Shown: positions 1 to 9,700 of the stretch, piece after piece
Numbering within the stretch: position 1 is the stretch's first letter
Layout of the letters: the number at the start of each line of letters is the position of its first letter
Assembly (NCBI GenBank): GCA_017881725.1
Contig: JADGQO010000101.1
Location: 1 to 64,000, forward strand
Reading direction: 5' to 3'
Length of the DNA stretch: 64,000 bases
Source of the DNA: Fibrobacteria bacterium
GTDB lineage: Bacteria; Fibrobacterota; Fibrobacteria; UBA11236
The notes under the pieces: generated by a model
Database searches by the model: none
Told to the model about the DNA's origin: nothing
The model's input: the letters and a program-made list of their open reading frames with translations, nothing else
Translations under genes and position numbers: made by a program

Positions 1-837
1 GCGGGAAGATTCCAGGCGCTGCGCGAAAGGGTGAAGGATAAGCTGTTCCTCTTGATGCGCGTCTATTTCGAGAAACCCCGCACGACCATCGGGTGGAAAG
101 GGTTTATCAGCGATCCTTTCATGGACGACTCCGGGGACATTTCCACGGGCCTGCGGGAAGCGCGCCGCCTGTTGTTGCAAATCAACGGCATGGGAATTCC
201 CGCCGCCACCGAATTCCTCGATCCCATCGTACCGCAGTACATCGCGGACTTGATCGCCTGGGCCGCTATCGGCGCGCGGACCACCGAATCACAAACCCAT
301 CGGCAAATGGCCTCGGGGTTATCCATGCCCGTGGGTTTCAAAAACGGTACCGACGGCAATGTGCAGGTGGCCATCGACGCCCTGACTTCGGCGCGGTTTC
401 CGCATAATTTTCTGGGTCTGGATGCGGACGGAAGGACGTGCATCGTGAAAACCAAGGGGAATGCCTGGGGTCATGTGGTGCTGCGCGGCGGCCGCAACAG
501 TCCGAATTATGACGCGGCCAGCACGGCCGAGGCGATCCGGCAATTGGCAAAGTCCGGGCTGGAGCCCCGCTTGGTGGTGGATTGCAGCCACGGCAATACC
601 GGTAAACGCCATGAATTACAGGAAGCCGTATGGGCCAGCATCGTGGAGCAGCGCAATGCCGGCAACAAATCGTTGATGGGCGTGATGGTGGAAAGTCATC
701 TCTTCGAGGGCAGTCAAAAAATTCCCGGAGACCGGTCCTTGCTTCGCTATGGCGTCTCGGTTACGGATGATTGCGTTGGCTGGGAAACCACGGAGCGCAT
801 GATTCTCCATGCCCATGAGGCGTCTCGAATCGGGTAA
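1..837 (+). CDS. aroG: 3-deoxy-7-phosphoheptulonate (DAHP) synthase, class I, 5'-truncated
   Basis: This enzyme condenses phosphoenolpyruvate with erythrose 4-phosphate, the first step of the shikimate pathway, in the cytoplasm. The reading frame is open from base 1, so the N-terminus lies outside the window; about 278 of the usual ~350 residues are present. Class I (AroF/G/H) signatures are plain: [50 protein letters not shown] and [11 protein letters not shown]. The stop is TAA at 835-837. Which E. coli paralogue it matches best, and so whether it is inhibited by Phe, Tyr or Trp, cannot be told because the regulatory N-terminus is missing. The next gene is on the other strand, so this closes its transcription unit. 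Confidence 0.95.
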   Translation, partial: AGRFQALRERVKDKLFLLMRVYFEKPRTTIGWKGFISDPFMDDSGDISTGLREARRLLLQINGMGIPAATEFLDPIVPQYIADLIAWAAIGARTTESQTHRQMASGLSMPVGFKNGTDGNVQVAIDALTSARFPHNFLGLDADGRTCIVKTKGNAWGHVVLRGGRNSPNYDAASTAEAIRQLAKSGLEPRLVVDCSHGNTGKRHELQEAVWASIVEQRNAGNKSLMGVMVESHLFEGSQKIPGDRSLLRYGVSVTDDCVGWETTERMILHAHEASRIG

Positions 838-874
838 TGCCCAAAAACTTATTCAGGCCCCGGACAGGACCGCT

Positions 875-1213
875 TTAATCGATTTGATTTTTATCGGACG
901 AAACTCGGGATTCGGGAGAGGTCTGGGCTACCTGGTCTTCCTCGGCATTTCCGGATTTTAGGAATCCGAATCCGATAATTGGGAATGTCACTGCAATGGC
1001 CAGGGCCTTGATCAAAAGGTCTGTATAGCGTCCCAGTTGGAGTTGTTCCAAGAGGAATTTTTCACCGATCAGCATTCCCGGCAGCAGAATAAAAACACCG
1101 AATATGGCCTTGGTCATCCGGTTTTCCAAATCGATGGATCGGGCGCGCCTGCGCAACCAAAAGAATCCGGCGAATAGGAAAATCAGGAGGATAATTTTTT
1201 CAGCCATCTGCAT
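875..1213 (-). CDS. Small hypothetical membrane protein
   Basis: The 112-residue product is not recognised. An N-terminal hydrophobic segment (about residues 5-20) is followed by an Arg-rich patch (LRRRARS). Two more hydrophobic stretches follow (about 35-52 and 66-85), and the tail is polar and acidic. This fits an inner-membrane protein with two or three helices. ATG codons lie at residues 1 and 3 and neither has a convincing Shine-Dalgarno sequence, so the start is uncertain. It is divergent from the beta-barrel gene at 1346 and convergent with the DAHP synthase gene. No function is proposed. Confidence 0.55.
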   Translation of the reverse strand: MQMAEKIILLIFLFAGFFWLRRRARSIDLENRMTKAIFGVFILLPGMLIGEKFLLEQLQLGRYTDLLIKALAIAVTFPIIGFGFLKSGNAEEDQVAQTSPESRVSSDKNQID

Positions 1214-1247
1214 GATGGGAAGTTAACTAAAATCATTGTGCTTAGGT

Positions 1248-1290
1248 TTGGTTCCACGGTGGGAGACCTGGGTATGATTTAATATATATT
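1248..1290 (+). promoter_or_regulatory. Possible promoter of the beta-barrel gene
   Basis: An AT-rich block sits upstream of the gene at 1346. A TTGGTT-like -35 (1248-1253) lies 19 bp from TATGAT (1273-1278), and TATATT follows at 1285-1290. Spacing is longer than ideal, so this is a weak call. Confidence 0.3.
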
Positions 1291-1345
1291 CCCCTTTGGA
1301 TTCAATTCTGGCCCATTCATTCCTCGAGGCCAATCGGAGGTTCCC

Positions 1346-1828
1346 ATGTTCGTTTTGAGTAGTCTGGTTCGCTCGTCCAGGATGCTTTTTCTGGCCATCG
1401 TCTTGATTTGCCTTTCAATTCCGAAACTTGCCTCGGCTACTACCGGCGGTAATTTTGGCGCGGGTCTGGAAATCGGGGTACCCTCCGGTCTGACGGGAAA
1501 GTATTGGCTCAGCGATCGCAATGCATTGGATTTCAATTTGGGATTCAACGCCTATGACAACTGGATTGGTTTGGGCGCCGATTACTTGTGGCATGAATTC
1601 GATTTGATTCGCGTCAACTCCGGGAGATTGCCCTTGTATTACGGCATGGGCGCCTGGGTGAGCGTTTCCAATAGCCCCAGTTTCGGCGGTCGGGGAGTGG
1701 TCGGGTTGGAGTACATATTCCCCTCTGCGCCCTTGGATGCCTTCCTAGAAATCGCGCCGGGAATTTCTGTTCTCCCCGAGACGAAACCGATCGTAAACGC
1801 CAGTCTCGGGATGCGTTACTTCTTCTAA
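1346..1828 (+). CDS. Outer-membrane beta-barrel protein, small
   Basis: The 160-residue protein has a signal peptide (hydrophobic core about residues 13-26, cleavage near LASA-TT) and then alternating amphipathic strands rich in Gly and aromatics. It ends in a terminal Phe (MRYFF), the usual outer-membrane barrel C-terminus. The pattern GAGLEIGVPSGLTGKYWL...AFDFNLGFNAY-type strands recalls small 8-strand barrels annotated as DUF3996 or BAPKO_0422-like; that family call is from memory. GGAGG at 1336-1340 stands 5 nt before the ATG, fixing the start. The gene converges with the lipoprotein gene at 1839, only 10 bp away, with no hairpin terminator visible. Confidence 0.75.
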   Translation: MFVLSSLVRSSRMLFLAIVLICLSIPKLASATTGGNFGAGLEIGVPSGLTGKYWLSDRNALDFNLGFNAYDNWIGLGADYLWHEFDLIRVNSGRLPLYYGMGAWVSVSNSPSFGGRGVVGLEYIFPSAPLDAFLEIAPGISVLPETKPIVNASLGMRYFF

Positions 1829-1838
1829 TCCAAAGCGC

Positions 1839-4800
1839 CTATTGTAATGGCAAGGCGCTGGGCAAAGCGCCGGCCATTTTTGGTGTCGAAGGTTTCAAAT
1901 CCAATCCCAAAAATACGTAACCCAGCGATGGGTCGTCCGCGTCGGCCGCCATGGCCGCGCGCGTGTCATTATCAATCCGTAACGTGGCGGGGTTAACCTG
2001 TACGTTACGGACGGTACCGTCCGCAGCAATGACTGAAATCTGGTTCCCCGCCGTCGCTACCGCCGCCGCCAGAGGTGTGAGATCACCCCGGAAATAGCCT
2101 GCACCCGTGGGGAGGGGAGGAAGTCCCGCGTCCAAGGGGAACGGCGGAGGCAGGCCGCCGCCATCCAAACATTTCCCGCCGACGAAAGTGCTGGGATCCA
2201 GGTATCTCGATTCGATTAAAAACACGTTGTCGCGCACAAATCCCAGGGCGTCCCGAGCCTTGGTGAGTTTCGCGGGCGCTCCCGGCAGCGCGTCATCCTC
2301 GATGGCCAACACTGAGAACTTGGGTGAAGTCGCCAGAATGGAATCCGCACGGAAAGCGTCCTTTTCCGATTGCGGTGAACCGTCGAGGAGCGGGATGGGA
2401 GTCGGGATGATCTGTACGCTGCCGCAATAAGGGAAAGCCCCGTCCTTTACGTGCAGGGAATCGTTGCTGGTGCGCATCACGCGACCGCGCATGGATACAT
2501 AGAATACCTCACCCTCTCCGATGCCCGCCTGGGACAGGAAAAGTTTGAACTTAGCCGCAGTGCCGGGGTAGGGATTGGAAAAGGAGGGCGGTGGAACAGG
2601 ATCGGCAACGGTTGTGACGGCTCCCGTTGTACCGGTACCTGTGGTCGCGGAACTGGTTGGCGTGGAGCCATCGACCAATCCGGTGCCGAATTTGTCTTGT
2701 TGGAACCAACCGGAGAAATCACCGGTAATCCCGCTGGAAAGCGTTTTCACGCTCGGATCGTTCGCCTTCACTTTAGCCGAAAACTGACCGGGCACATCCC
2801 GATACAGTTTATCCAAACACTTTCCGGTTACGGTGGGGTCAAAGCGCCGGCAGGAATCGACGCTTTCCGTCAGGTTGCCGTCCAGTACCCAAACATCCGT
2901 CAGGGAATCCTTGCCGCGCCCCAGGCGTCCGCTCAGGTCTACGCGCCGGTTGTACTGCTTGGATGCTTCGGTGTGGGTCAGCCGCGCGTCGACGTCATAG
3001 GTTCCATCGTCTTGCAGATAGGCATGCGTCGAGTCCAGCACAACTGCGGTGTCTCCGAATTCGTCGATGATGGTGAGCGATAGGAGTTTGGTGGCCGTTG
3101 CGCGTAAATAGAATTTGGCGTTGCCGAGTCCCGAAGGTGGTTTACGATAAATCAAAGTCACGGCGGGAGTGCTTGACAAAGAGGTCTGGGATGGCGTAGC
3201 CGCCGAGGCGCTGGTCGATGCGTTACCCGGTGCGGATTTGACGATGCCTAAATATCCGGTCACGTCTTCGCCGCGACCGCTGGCGGCGTATTGGCCAACG
3301 AAAGGACCGGGTGCGAATGCGACACTGTTCTTCGCCACGGAGGGCACGCGATTGGCGACGCCGGAAAGAAAGGCCCGAGTTTTATCATAGGCGCCGCGCA
3401 GGAGCAGGCTCTTGCCGGAATCGGGCCCGTTGTCGGGAAGTCGGATGGGGAAAAGGAACTCGCCCATGGTCTCATTGAGATCGCCCCGCACGGTGTCGGA
3501 AAGCGTATCGTTCAGGTAGGCCGAGTAGGATACCGTGATGGTGTCGGCGACTTGCCGGACCTTGAATTTCAACGGATACAAATTGTCGCCTAAACGGATC
3601 AGACCGGAAAAAATGCCGGAAGGCGCGGTAGCGCGCGCGTGCGTGGCAGGCTTGCTGTTAGGGTCGTTCGGGTCGTACCCGAGCAACTTCTCTACGTCAT
3701 CCGGAATGCCGTCCCCATCGGTATCCACCCACTTTACGCCCTTGCCGACCAAGGCCGTGAAAAACGCCTTTTTCTCCTGGTCGGTGGCCGCTCGATCCAC
3801 GCCGGTGGGGTCGACCAGCATTTCCAGGAAATCCGCGATGCCGTCCCGATCGGAATCGACCAGGAAATTCGGAAAACTCGATTTGTCGTTGGGATCCGTT
3901 TTGTAATTCAACTCCATGAAGTCCGGGTATCCGTCCTGGTCGCGATCGAGAAAACTTTCCGACGCGGCTTGCTTGGCCGCCGTGGCTGCGGTTTGTTGGT
4001 CCAATTTGGTAAAGTCGTCGGCCTTGGGATATCCCTTCACGGCGAACGCTCCCCGGGCGGCGCCGAAATCCGACTCGCCATAAAATCGATCCGCGGAAAA
4101 GCCGTCGGCCAGGAATTGCGAGGCGGACGTATCCAAAATGGCGATGGCCTTCCAATTGTAAACGCCTGCGACGCCCGCGTCCGCATTGAATAAATCCACG
4201 ATGGGAAATTTGTAATTGGCGCGCTCCCAGCCGGGTAATTGGAGCGCGATGACTTCGCGAAGTATGGCCGTCGCGCCGCTTAGGACCTGCCCCTTAGCGG
4301 ACAACGTGAATTTCTGTTCCGCGCCCTTGCCCTGGTTCCGCACAAAGAACAAGCCGCCGTAAAGGGCCCGGCCTCCGGTAAACTTCGGATCTTCGGCCAA
4401 GCCGACCAAATACCCGCCGACGCTGTCTAGGTCCAGCCCCTTGAACCGGAACAAAACGTTGCCGTCTTTGTCGCCGGAATTGTCCGCGCCCGCGATTGGG
4501 GAGACCAAGGTGATCGGTTGGATTTGCCGCACTTTGAAGTCCGTCGCCGCGACGGTTTCCTTGAATTGTTTTTGGCCCACGAGGCCGCCGTCTACCGCAT
4601 GGTTGATGACCCATTTGGTTCCCGTGTATCCCAATATGAATTTGATGATTCGGTACCCGGTGTCGACGGGGGCGTTTTCCGCGCAGGCCAAGGATGGGTC
4701 CCAATCGAACCGTCCATGGGTCGTAACGGTGGATAATTTAACCGCCACTTTGGCGTCTTGATCGGTGACTTGGATACCGCCATCGATGGAAAACGCGTCT

Positions 4801-6647
4801 TTGCCGACGTCTTTGACCGGAAACAATGCCACGGAGGAATTCGCCTGCAACTGCCGTCCGACGAAGCGCGCGTCGCCCGATCCTGATTGGGTCGCGTTCG
4901 CGGGCAAGTCATAGATATAATCCTTGCCGTCGATCGTGAAGCGGTTGTCCGTTTTGGACCAAGTCAGGCCCGATGTGATTTCCGTTTCCTTGCGGTACAC
5001 TTTGGGCGCATTTCCGGCGCCGGTCCGCGCTTGTACCCAGAGCGTATCCTTTTTATCCGTGCTGGTAACCTTGCGTAAGGCCACGTGGGTGGAACAAGTC
5101 GCCGCATCGGATTTGTATAACGGCGCAATGAATCCGGCGCTAAGTAAGGATTTTGAAGAAACATCCTTGCTCACCCGGTCGAGGAATTGTTGGGAAGAGA
5201 GAAATTGCGCGTCGGCTTCCAAACGGAAGGATGGGTCGAGGAATCCGGCCATACGCCCCACGTCGCCTTGTAAATACGCGCTGAAGAAATCTTCCATCAT
5301 CAGCGCGACGGCTTGATCGCGGCCTTTCTTGTCCTTGGCCGCGCCGTCGTAGTCCTTGGCCTTGAAACTGAAACGCGAACTTTTATCGAGCCGGTTGCCG
5401 CCCAGATCCAAAAGGGTGTCGGGCAGGGCGATGGTGTAATTCGTGCCGATGGTGAAGGGGGTTTTGTGGATGAAGGTGATCCGCGACCCCGTAACTTCCC
5501 AGTAACCCTCGATTTTGGGGTCCATGGCGATGGAGTTGATGGCCGAAAAAATCTGGGGGGGATGCGTGAAGGTAATGGTGGGATTTTGCGTCGGCTTCAA
5601 CGAGTCCTTCTCGGCGGGAAAGGTGGAAGAGACGGCGAAGGCTTGGGCGGCGGACTGGTCATCGGACACGGCGTCGAATTGGGCGCGATATTCCCGGCGG
5701 AGGGGATTTTTAGCAAGGTCTTTCATGGAGATGGGGATGATGATGCCGTACTTGGATCCGGACTCCAATCTGCCGAGCGATAAGGTCAGTTGTTTACTGT
5801 CGCCGCTCCAGGTGGGAATAATGCCGGTCGCGGCCAGGGAATCTTTCAATGCCATGCCGCCGTTCACGTTGGCTAGGTCCACTTTGCCGACGACCAGGCC
5901 GCGCACGCTTTCGCGCTGCATGGGCTCGGAAAACATGATGCTCACCCGGGCGTTTCCGGCCGGAATGCCTCCGACCAGGAATAATCCGTTTTCATCCGCC
6001 GAAGTGGCGTCGTAAACTCCGGTCACGGAGGGGTTCGTTACGTCTTCCACGGCGATGGCCGTGTCCATGGCCGTCAAAGAGTCTTTCCGGCAATTGATGA
6101 AAGGGATGCCGGCGGTTACCAACCGGAAGGTGGCTAGATCAAGATGGACGGCGAATCCATAATACTTTCCCGGTTTCAACACGGCCGCATAGGAACCTTT
6201 CTTATCCGTGGTCAGGGTGGTTTCGGCCGCAGTGGTCGGTCTTTGGGCGTCGAAAATGAGGATGGTTGCGCCTTCCAGGGGCACGGGCGCGGTGGATAGG
6301 AACCGTCGTTCCCCTGCGGCGTTAGCGGCCGATTTCAACAAGCCTTTGACGACGTCTTTTCCTTCGCCTTGCAACGCCCCGGCGATGACGCCTTTGCCCG
6401 CAGCTTTGGCAGCCTTGACGATGGAGTCCTGCATCGGGTTGGCTTGGTTCGTAGTCGGGGCGGGGTTGCTGCTTACGCATGCCGCCGAAGCTTTCTTTGA
6501 GGACGTTGGGCTGGAGCATGCCGCCCAGAATAAAGCCACGAGGATTCCCGCTAACCAGGCGCAGCGCGACCGCGATGGTTTTCGGAATGGTTTAGGAAAT
6601 CGGCTCCCGCGAGTCGGCGACTTCAATTTCAACCTGAAAACCTGCAT
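1839..6647 (-). CDS. Large surface lipoprotein with Ig-like (Big_5) domains and TSP3-type calcium repeats
   Basis: The product is about 1602 residues from the ATG at 6647; an in-frame TTG five codons upstream is a weaker alternative. The N-terminus is basic, with a hydrophobic run ending in a lipobox-like FWAAC, which predicts a lipid-anchored protein. Two SbsA/Big_5-like modules follow (about 205-320 and 330-440), for example KSSRFSF at the end of the second. Around residues 900-1000 are three Asp-rich loops (DRDQDGYPDFMELN, DSDRDGIADFLE, DTDGDGIPDDVEKLLGYD) typical of thrombospondin type 3 calcium-binding repeats. The rest is beta-rich and unassigned. No T9SS tail is seen at the C-terminus. 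It lies 79 bp behind the giant repeat protein on the same strand and is probably co-transcribed with it. A structural or adhesive surface role is inferred, not shown. Confidence 0.8.
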   Translation of the reverse strand: MQVFRLKLKSPTRGSRFPKPFRKPSRSRCAWLAGILVALFWAACSSPTSSKKASAACVSSNPAPTTNQANPMQDSIVKAAKAAGKGVIAGALQGEGKDVVKGLLKSAANAAGERRFLSTAPVPLEGATILIFDAQRPTTAAETTLTTDKKGSYAAVLKPGKYYGFAVHLDLATFRLVTAGIPFINCRKDSLTAMDTAIAVEDVTNPSVTGVYDATSADENGLFLVGGIPAGNARVSIMFSEPMQRESVRGLVVGKVDLANVNGGMALKDSLAATGIIPTWSGDSKQLTLSLGRLESGSKYGIIIPISMKDLAKNPLRREYRAQFDAVSDDQSAAQAFAVSSTFPAEKDSLKPTQNPTITFTHPPQIFSAINSIAMDPKIEGYWEVTGSRITFIHKTPFTIGTNYTIALPDTLLDLGGNRLDKSSRFSFKAKDYDGAAKDKKGRDQAVALMMEDFFSAYLQGDVGRMAGFLDPSFRLEADAQFLSSQQFLDRVSKDVSSKSLLSAGFIAPLYKSDAATCSTHVALRKVTSTDKKDTLWVQARTGAGNAPKVYRKETEITSGLTWSKTDNRFTIDGKDYIYDLPANATQSGSGDARFVGRQLQANSSVALFPVKDVGKDAFSIDGGIQVTDQDAKVAVKLSTVTTHGRFDWDPSLACAENAPVDTGYRIIKFILGYTGTKWVINHAVDGGLVGQKQFKETVAATDFKVRQIQPITLVSPIAGADNSGDKDGNVLFRFKGLDLDSVGGYLVGLAEDPKFTGGRALYGGLFFVRNQGKGAEQKFTLSAKGQVLSGATAILREVIALQLPGWERANYKFPIVDLFNADAGVAGVYNWKAIAILDTSASQFLADGFSADRFYGESDFGAARGAFAVKGYPKADDFTKLDQQTAATAAKQAASESFLDRDQDGYPDFMELNYKTDPNDKSSFPNFLVDSDRDGIADFLEMLVDPTGVDRAATDQEKKAFFTALVGKGVKWVDTDGDGIPDDVEKLLGYDPNDPNSKPATHARATAPSGIFSGLIRLGDNLYPLKFKVRQVADTITVSYSAYLNDTLSDTVRGDLNETMGEFLFPIRLPDNGPDSGKSLLLRGAYDKTRAFLSGVANRVPSVAKNSVAFAPGPFVGQYAASGRGEDVTGYLGIVKSAPGNASTSASAATPSQTSLSSTPAVTLIYRKPPSGLGNAKFYLRATATKLLSLTIIDEFGDTAVVLDSTHAYLQDDGTYDVDARLTHTEASKQYNRRVDLSGRLGRGKDSLTDVWVLDGNLTESVDSCRRFDPTVTGKCLDKLYRDVPGQFSAKVKANDPSVKTLSSGITGDFSGWFQQDKFGTGLVDGSTPTSSATTGTGTTGAVTTVADPVPPPSFSNPYPGTAAKFKLFLSQAGIGEGEVFYVSMRGRVMRTSNDSLHVKDGAFPYCGSVQIIPTPIPLLDGSPQSEKDAFRADSILATSPKFSVLAIEDDALPGAPAKLTKARDALGFVRDNVFLIESRYLDPSTFVGGKCLDGGGLPPPFPLDAGLPPLPTGAGYFRGDLTPLAAAVATAGNQISVIAADGTVRNVQVNPATLRIDNDTRAAMAADADDPSLGYVFLGLDLKPSTPKMAGALPSALPLQ

Positions 6648-6726
6648 ATGCCATCCGCCCAATCCGGTATATCGGATCGTTTTGGAGATTTTATAAGGTG
6701 GCTGGGAATATTTGCGACGGCTTTTT

Positions 6727-9700
6727 TTACTTCACCAGCATCTTCATTGCTTTTTGGTATTCCGGCGTCTCCAGCCGATACACATAGGCGCCTTTCGCCA
6801 GGGCGCCGCCTCCGGTGGACTTCGGTATCCATTGAAGGGAATAGCTGCCGGGCTTGTATTCCTTATCCAAGGCGCGCCCCGCCAGCCGTCCGGAAAAATC
6901 GAATACGTCCAAGCGCACCCGATAAGTTTTCGCCATGCGCCGGCCTTGCTTATCCCAGGCTTGGGGCAGGTTGAAATTAAATATTGTGATGTCTGTAACG
7001 GGATTAGGGAAATTTTGCGAAATGTTGAAGTTGGCCTTTAACTTTTCGGCGAAGTCTCCGTGGGGGGTGACGACCAGGGAATAGTGGGTCAGGTTCCCAG
7101 GCATGGCCAGGGTGGCGGGGACTTCCGCCAGAACTTCCTGGGCCACGCCGCGGTTGACCAGGAAAACATGCTGGCCGGAAGCCTGTAAGGCCGCCAATCC
7201 CGGCAAGAAGAGTTTTGACTGGACAAATGGGGTGCCGGAGTTTTCCACCGCGAAGTCCCACCACTCTTCATTCTGATCCAGGGCCGCTCGGAAATCTTCC
7301 GCATAACCCAACGCGCTGTCCCCAGGTTCACCGGGCTTTTCAAAATGTAAGGCGATAAAATCTCCGAATTTTGGGGCGTCGGCGACTAAGCTTCTTGGGG
7401 AGTTGCCCTGGCCGGACTTCGTCGGCGACGGTGACGAATGATCAATTTCCTGGGTTGCTCCCGATAGTAACTCAGGAGTTACGTAGGCGCTACGGACACC
7501 CAGTAAATTCGCTTGGTCCCGGTATGGCCCGGCTTGCAGGCTCAATTGCAAGGCCCAATCTCCCGCTTGGCGGTAGCCCGGTACGGGTTGCGCGCCACTC
7601 TTGGCCAGCGGGGCGGAACCGCCCGGGAAATACGGCTGATCTTTCAACGTAAGGATGGTGTCCTTGGCGACCTGGACCCAGTAGGCCGTCCACGGTTTTA
7701 AAATTCCTTTCGCTTCCACCAAGTCGCGACCCGCGGGATCCCATTCCCAGAAGAGGAATTTCCACGCGGATACGTCCACGAAATAGGGGAAAGGATTGCC
7801 GATTTGGTTCCACCCCTGTTTGCTGTGCGTGAGCCTGATGGAAACCGGCCCGGATCCAAGGTCTTTTTGGATGGCCGACAAGCTGATGGGCTTGGCAGGG
7901 CGCACCCAATAGCCTTTCCCGCGTTTCAGGGTGTCCACGGATTTTCCGGCCGCATAACGGCCCAAGGCCAGGCCGTCCTCCGTCGTTTCGTCCCAGGAGG
8001 TGATCGTGGCGCCCGCGCCTAAGGCAGTAGCCGGGAGGGCCATGGTGGGAATGGCAACCATGTTCCAGCGGGCGCTGTCCAAACGGAGCGTCGTAGCCCC
8101 GCTGATGGCGAACGCCGAAGTGACGAAATTGGATTGCATCAGGCCGCCTTCATCCTCCGCCTTGACGGCCAGGAGATATGCGCCGTCCGCGATTGGATGC
8201 AAGACCAGCGCGGGGCTACCGGAAATGCCGGACCGCAGCGTATCTCCCGACGAATTGATCAGGCGATAATGGAACCGGGTCGCCGCCAGATTGCCGTCGG
8301 AATCATTGACGTCGAAGGCGAAGCGCGCCGCCCCGCCCTGGGTTTGCTTGGAAAGAATGACCGCGACGGGCGCGTTGTTGACGGGTTGCACGCGTCCGGT
8401 CAGGGTTAAACCTGTGGGCTTTCCGGCCGCGTCGGCGAAATTCAGCTTGAGTTTGACATCGCCGGTGTCCCGTAACCCGGGTGTTACCGTGAACTTGAAA
8501 AAATGATTATATCCCGAAGTGTCCAAAACCTGTGAATAGCGGATATATGCCGGCAGGGAAGTGAGCAAGGTGATCGGATCGCCTTTGTCCATGTCCACTA
8601 CCAGAACCGTGAAGGAATCCACGGCATGTTCCTTCCAATGGGCCGGCGACTGCCAATTGTCCGACGCGAAAGCCACCGGAGGATCCTCGACGTTGATCAC
8701 GGTTAAGGTCAACCGTAAAGTATCGGATGCCTTGCCGTCGCTGACCGTCACGACCATGGGAAATTTCCCCACGTTCCGGCTACCCGGATGAATGGTCAAC
8801 ACGGAGTCCTGGATATGGACGAATGGCGGCGCTTGTAGAATCGCGAAGGTGTGCCGATCCCCGGGATCCGGGTCCGAATACTTGGGTGTCCAAAGCGTTA
8901 CGCTATCCTCCATGACGCCGAGCGAGTCTTGCCCAACGGAAAATTTCGGCGGATCATTCACATCGACGACGTAAACGGTTTTCGCGAAGGCGAAAGTTTT
9001 TCCGCCCATGTCCCGGACGGTTATGGAAATGCTGTTGTTACCCACATCGCCTTGCTGCGGCATACCCTTCATGCGGTACATGCGATGTTCGGCGAATCCA
9101 TCCCTAGCCGAATCTGTGCGTTCCGTCGCGGTAATCCAAGGGGGTAGCGAAGCGGAGACCGTGGCAAGTGAATCCCCCGGGTCCATATCCCCCAGGTCCA
9201 CGATCCAGTCCACGGCCTGGTTTTGGAGAATGGAGTCCCGTATGTCGCTTGAGGATAACTGTGGGGTGCGGTTATCCTGGAAAAAAAATCGGAACGACAT
9301 CGGAGCCGAGAAATTTCCGACGCGATCACGAGCAAAAACAATAATCCGGTAATACCCCGTCGCCATGGCCGAACCCGGAATGGAAATGCTGAAAAGGCTG
9401 TCGGTCGAAAGCTTGGCGGTATCCGCTGTCGCCGACCATGCCGAGCCATTGAAGTAATTGCTATCCGCCTCGCGGTACCGCACTATGAATACCGTATCCA
9501 TTCCCGAAACTGTGTCTACGGCTTTTCCCGAAATTGATCCCGTCCAATCCCGATAACCATAGGTTGCGTTAAGTGGGACGCTTACCTCCGGCGGCAGACG
9601 ATCGAGTAAAGTTGTATCCCGATACCAGGGAGACCGGGTTCCGAAAATATTTTTGAATTGCGCCATCACGATGCGGCGGCCGTCCGGGCCACCAGCCAAG

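Noticed and set aside
2600-2690. Third copy of the 18-bp repeat in the lipoprotein gene
   Set aside because: The Thr/Gly/Ala-rich linker has similar peptide composition, but no 18-bp DNA period could be aligned.
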